This document shows positions 62,001 through 64,000 of a stretch of 64,000 nt of DNA, piece by piece. The DNA is from JAFDZV01 sp035549015 (GTDB lineage Bacteria; Bacteroidota; Ignavibacteria; OLB7). Both the position numbers and the translations under genes were made by a program. Positions within the stretch are counted from its first letter, which is position 1, and each line of letters starts with the position of its first letter. The notes beneath the pieces were generated by a model. The model was not told where the DNA came from, searched no databases, and saw nothing but the letters and a program-made list of their open reading frames with translations. The DNA is taken from the NCBI GenBank assembly GCA_035549015.1, contig DASZRW010000107.1, forward strand, positions 62,001 to 126,000, in the 5' to 3' direction.

Positions 62001-64000
62001 GATCAACCAGGGTGGCCTGGCGTTCCAGAGCGCAGCGAACCAGGGGAAGAAGGTCGGGTTGATCAAGGGAGACATCGCGAACATCTCGAAGGAGTTCGGC
62101 TTCACGGGCAAGGCCATCCAGGGCGTGACCGTCGGCCTGCAGCAGCAACAGCAGCAGATCCGATCCAACGTGGTCGACGCAAAGAGCCTGGCCGATCAGT
62201 TTAAGGAGATGAACTCCCTGATGGACCAGGCAGTGCAGCAGGACCTGGCCGCGATCGCCCTGGTGAACGTGAAGCGAAAGCTCGGCCGCGACCTGTCGGA
62301 GCAGGAGCAGAAGGCGGCGAAGGAGGCCGCTGCGCGCCTGCCGCAGGAAGTAAAGGACCTGAAGACCGCACAGGCGGAGTTGAAGCGCCTGCGCATCCAG
62401 TACGGCCTGGACAAGAAGGAGGACAAGAAGAAGGAGGACAAGACTGATCAGGATGCACTCAAGCTCCTGGAGCTGCGCCAGAAGAACGCGCTGGCGTTGA
62501 TCGATGATCAGCTCCTGAAGGAGGCGGTTGCCGCACAGCAGGCGATCGACCTGCAGAAGGCGAAGAACGTTGCTGAGGAGAAGGAAGACAAGGCGAGGGT
62601 GAAGAAGAAGGAGATTACGCAGAAGGATTTCGAGACGCGCCAAAGTGCACGCCAAGAGGAGTTGGATGGTAAAGAACTGGACGCCGCCAACAAGCGGCAG
62701 GCGGCGCGTGAGAAGCTGGGCGTGGATCTGCTGAGGTTACAGGATGAGATCAATGCGCAGGATGTGGCGGTGATCCGTGCCGGCATCGAGGCGATCACCG
62801 AGACGGATGTGGCATCGGTGCGCACGCGTAACGCGCTGTTGATCGACGTGATGCACCGCGAGGCGGCGAGCCGCACGTTGGCGATCCTGACTGACAGCAA
62901 AGCCTTCCAGGATGCGGCACGCAAGGCAACGACTGATGAAGCCGATGCGGTGATCCAGGCGCAGATCGATCTGGCGCGTGCGCAGAAGGCTCTCGACGAT
63001 GAAGAGGCAAAGCAGGGCAAAGCCCGTGACGAAGCCGCCATAACGAGGGCGCAGGAGGCCGTGAGCAAGGCGGTCGAGGGTGTAAACGCGGCGCAGGCCA
63101 CGCTGACATCATCACTGCACGACTTCCGCCTCAGTGTACGCGACGCGATCGATCCCACGAAGAGCTTCGAGGAGATCCGCGCATCACTACCGGAGAAGTT
63201 GCAGAACCTGGTCTCCGACGGTGATCTGCGGAAGATCCTGGAGAGCCTGAAGCGGGAGCGGGCGGCGACCGACAACGCAGAGAAACAGCAGATCAAGGCC
63301 AACGAAGAATCCTTGCGTGAGGCAATCGGCAAGGCGCGCCTGGCGACCATCACGGACGTCGCCGAACGAGAACGCGAGCAGAAGCGGCTCGAGGCCGAGA
63401 CCAGCCTGCGCGAGGAGCGCAAACAGATCGTTGCCGGCGAGAAGGAATTGACGCGCCTGCGCGAGGAAGCGTTCGAGCTGCGTATTGCCGAGCAGGCGGA
63501 CTTCACGCGGCGCATGGCCGATGCGACGAATAAGGCGGCGTCCGATCAGGCGAAGCGGGAGGCGGACTACAAAACCAAGATCGAATCGGCAGCCTCTGAT
63601 CAGGAGAAGGCGCGGCTCGAGGCAGAGCTGCGTGCGAAGAACGCAGAGGCCGATGCGGCGCTGGCCAAAGAGATCGCCCGCCTGGAACGTGAACATCGCG
63701 GGCGGCTGGACCACATCGGCCGTACGGTGCTGGACGAACAGCAATTCACGCAGCGGATGGAGGACTTGCGAGCCCAACGCGCCGACGCTGATCGCAGGGC
63801 CGCGGATCTGGAGGTACAGGCGGAACTGGACAAGCACGATGAGGTAAAGACGCTGAACGCGTTCGTGGACGCGTTCCGTACCAACCTCTCGAACAAACTC
63901 TCGCTGCAGGACCAGGAGCGCATCCAGAAGGAGATCGAGGGACTCGATACCGAGCGCAAGGCGCTGCACGACAAGTACAACTCACATATCATCGATGCCG
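59056..64000 (+). CDS. Tail tape measure protein (cut by window end)
   Basis: At least 1648 residues. N-terminal helical domain with a tape-measure-type segment (LRQAALDMSSSWDGLPIKAG), hydrophobic helices near 490-520 (ALLAAGAAAYAIFS, ALNAAFLASPLGIALAL), then very long coiled coils rich in Lys/Glu/Ala/Gln (DLKRQLADAKFGNDKS; DKKKEDKTDQDA). Tape length scales with tail length at about 1.5 Angstrom per residue, so a tail of 250 nm or more is implied. The gene continues past 64000. Confidence 0.88.
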   Translation, partial: MPALTLDILLNPKLNLEKANALLEVLQRSFGSAGQKIQLIDPQEVARIEKADAALRGIQKDLAADASEALKLSDVLAAIGDRAENAGKRAGSAFDFNQKIEAVRNFSSGIESLAKPFTELDTATQSLKTLGPEAAAMADDLRQAALDMSSSWDGLPIKAGQLQQGMFDAIASGVQGGKKELGEFIQKVGELSVGGAAPLASATQLMTGTLNAFGESALSTGKYADYMFNIVNVGVTSIPELASQLANVTPTAAAAGVKFYGLGGALAFMTQKGVPMAQSTTKVNQLLIEMQKPGAALAPILKAAGVSMDSLRNEELPDILGRIKVAIDATGKSATQLFSSSEAGAAFNVLTGDMQGFAQAVEDVRDTSGSARNAYEQMSDSVEVRTQRMLTIAEDFAIKGLDKIGSGFVSAAAGATQIAPMITTLVGLKEIFPTESMLKFGQGLLGTVAPALIKVGILKVVGVTETVADTAATTANTAAKGVQAIATDAATGAQYALNAAFLASPLGIALALLAAGAAAYAIFSSKTKDLKTATEDAAQSQEKMNAALEGQQAAAKQQRELHKLADELDSVKGKSDPESQHKYAEALDRVARKAPEVVDHIDDLNQKLDGHKQRLDVSSDALRKYADEQKALADQRVAEQMADMDDQAKALQESITANVEKMRELRAERQQLNTKQGQQAAEADSWGKALLLGPVGVGLKLVGVLDGAKDKLKKTRDEINKMAPELEAARAQQTKMIDQYGQMGLTIDDIAAKLNVAADVVRELAPPDFASSLANAEQFKQSIAGMSDEQQKLVNAAVNHAEAYKKAQANVADLKRQLADAKFGNDKSLQDDLEKKLADAQKVADERRVKVEADLDDTGTQAAIKALPDTAQKLMKPVTMTLNVISDDRRVAQITQRTTGIIREANELAEQSTSKLTAAQRLVYDQKQATLAAEYRKNMEQQAAAIGANVDELHALEAQKLAASDPKEVARLSGEILAMNDKINQGGLAFQSAANQGKKVGLIKGDIANISKEFGFTGKAIQGVTVGLQQQQQQIRSNVVDAKSLADQFKEMNSLMDQAVQQDLAAIALVNVKRKLGRDLSEQEQKAAKEAAARLPQEVKDLKTAQAELKRLRIQYGLDKKEDKKKEDKTDQDALKLLELRQKNALALIDDQLLKEAVAAQQAIDLQKAKNVAEEKEDKARVKKKEITQKDFETRQSARQEELDGKELDAANKRQAAREKLGVDLLRLQDEINAQDVAVIRAGIEAITETDVASVRTRNALLIDVMHREAASRTLAILTDSKAFQDAARKATTDEADAVIQAQIDLARAQKALDDEEAKQGKARDEAAITRAQEAVSKAVEGVNAAQATLTSSLHDFRLSVRDAIDPTKSFEEIRASLPEKLQNLVSDGDLRKILESLKRERAATDNAEKQQIKANEESLREAIGKARLATITDVAEREREQKRLEAETSLREERKQIVAGEKELTRLREEAFELRIAEQADFTRRMADATNKAASDQAKREADYKTKIESAASDQEKARLEAELRAKNAEADAALAKEIARLEREHRGRLDHIGRTVLDEQQFTQRMEDLRAQRADADRRAADLEVQAELDKHDEVKTLNAFVDAFRTNLSNKLSLQDQERIQKEIEGLDTERKALHDKYNSHIIDA

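Larger units (their letters stand above)
38162..64000. mobile_element. Mu-like transposable prophage, left part (right end outside window)
   Basis: The gene order follows the Mu plan: leftward repressor at the left end, divergent Ner-position HTH gene, DDE transposase, small early genes, zinc-finger activator, lysis, head and tail genes with a frameshifted chaperone pair and tape measure. A DUF935-type portal and F-like head protein are Mu-family marks. It departs from Mu by lacking a MuB-like ATPase and by having the packaging-portal module inverted. The left boundary is set by the TGTA terminus at 38162; the right end and target duplication are not visible. Confidence 0.9.

Noticed and set aside
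59539..63515. Leu/Ser/Arg-rich frames antisense to the tape measure gene
   Set aside because: They are mirrors of Lys/Glu/Gln-rich coiled-coil codons, a well-known artefact.
1..64000. tRNA or rRNA genes
   Set aside because: No cloverleaf-like T-loop GGTTCGAATCC pattern or conserved rRNA stretch was noticed on reading; a tRNAscan run was not possible.

Overview
The window looks like a high-GC chromosome segment from the Bacteroidota/Chlorobiota (FCB) group, possibly an Ignavibacteria- or Kapabacteria-like lineage. The main sign is a set of secreted proteins ending in type IX secretion (T9SS) C-terminal sorting domains, which are largely restricted to that group. PD40/OmpA and Bacteroidota-style sensor kinase proteins agree. 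Taxonomy is inferred from protein families only.

Bases 1-38161 are host chromosome. From the left: a partial DEAD-box helicase; a 2-oxoacid dehydrogenase E2 followed by lipA, which makes its lipoyl cofactor; a PD40/OmpA envelope protein; an Smr protein; nadA; a 0.9 kb stretch without genes that holds two hairpins sharing one loop sequence and tandem terminators; a sigma-54 response regulator; a GlsB-like membrane protein; a glycosyltransferase overlapping a sirtuin; agmatinase; an LTXXQ periplasmic protein; class I aldolase; dprA; two tandem paralogous T9SS cargo proteins; a phosphohexomutase (glmM-like); a PTS IIA protein; hisS; a sensor kinase; purM; further T9SS cargo (a lipid-free secreted protein, a PQQ-type sugar dehydrogenase, a two-component-propeller protein); a small Cys-rich secreted protein; a DUF58 protein; enoyl-CoA hydratase; and a deoxyhypusine-synthase-like protein. 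Terminators lie between most convergent pairs.

Bases 38162-64000 are the left part of a Mu-like transposable prophage that runs off the window. A TGTA left terminus with repeated TTAACARATTA motifs is followed by a leftward repressor, divergent overlapping promoters with an 11-bp inverted operator, a Ner-position HTH protein and a MuA-type DDE transposase. No MuB ATPase follows. Instead there is a tightly overlapping early operon (GemA-like, MazG-like, small proteins, a DnaA domain IV-like protein, a ParB-like protein), a secreted 'cargo' protein, and a zinc-finger protein likely to act as late activator. An F-like minor head gene is next on the plus strand.

The terminase-portal-connector module (47449-53300) is transcribed leftward, against the rest. 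It diverges from scaffold, capsid, lysis and tail genes (53471 onward) at a CTAG-rich palindrome, the obvious candidate late operator. The tail region ends with a chaperone pair that needs a +1/-2 frameshift and a tape measure protein of more than 1640 residues, cut by the window edge. Three reading frames in the phage (terminase, a connector, possibly the endolysin) look broken by single-base indels, so either the prophage is decaying or the assembly has small errors.
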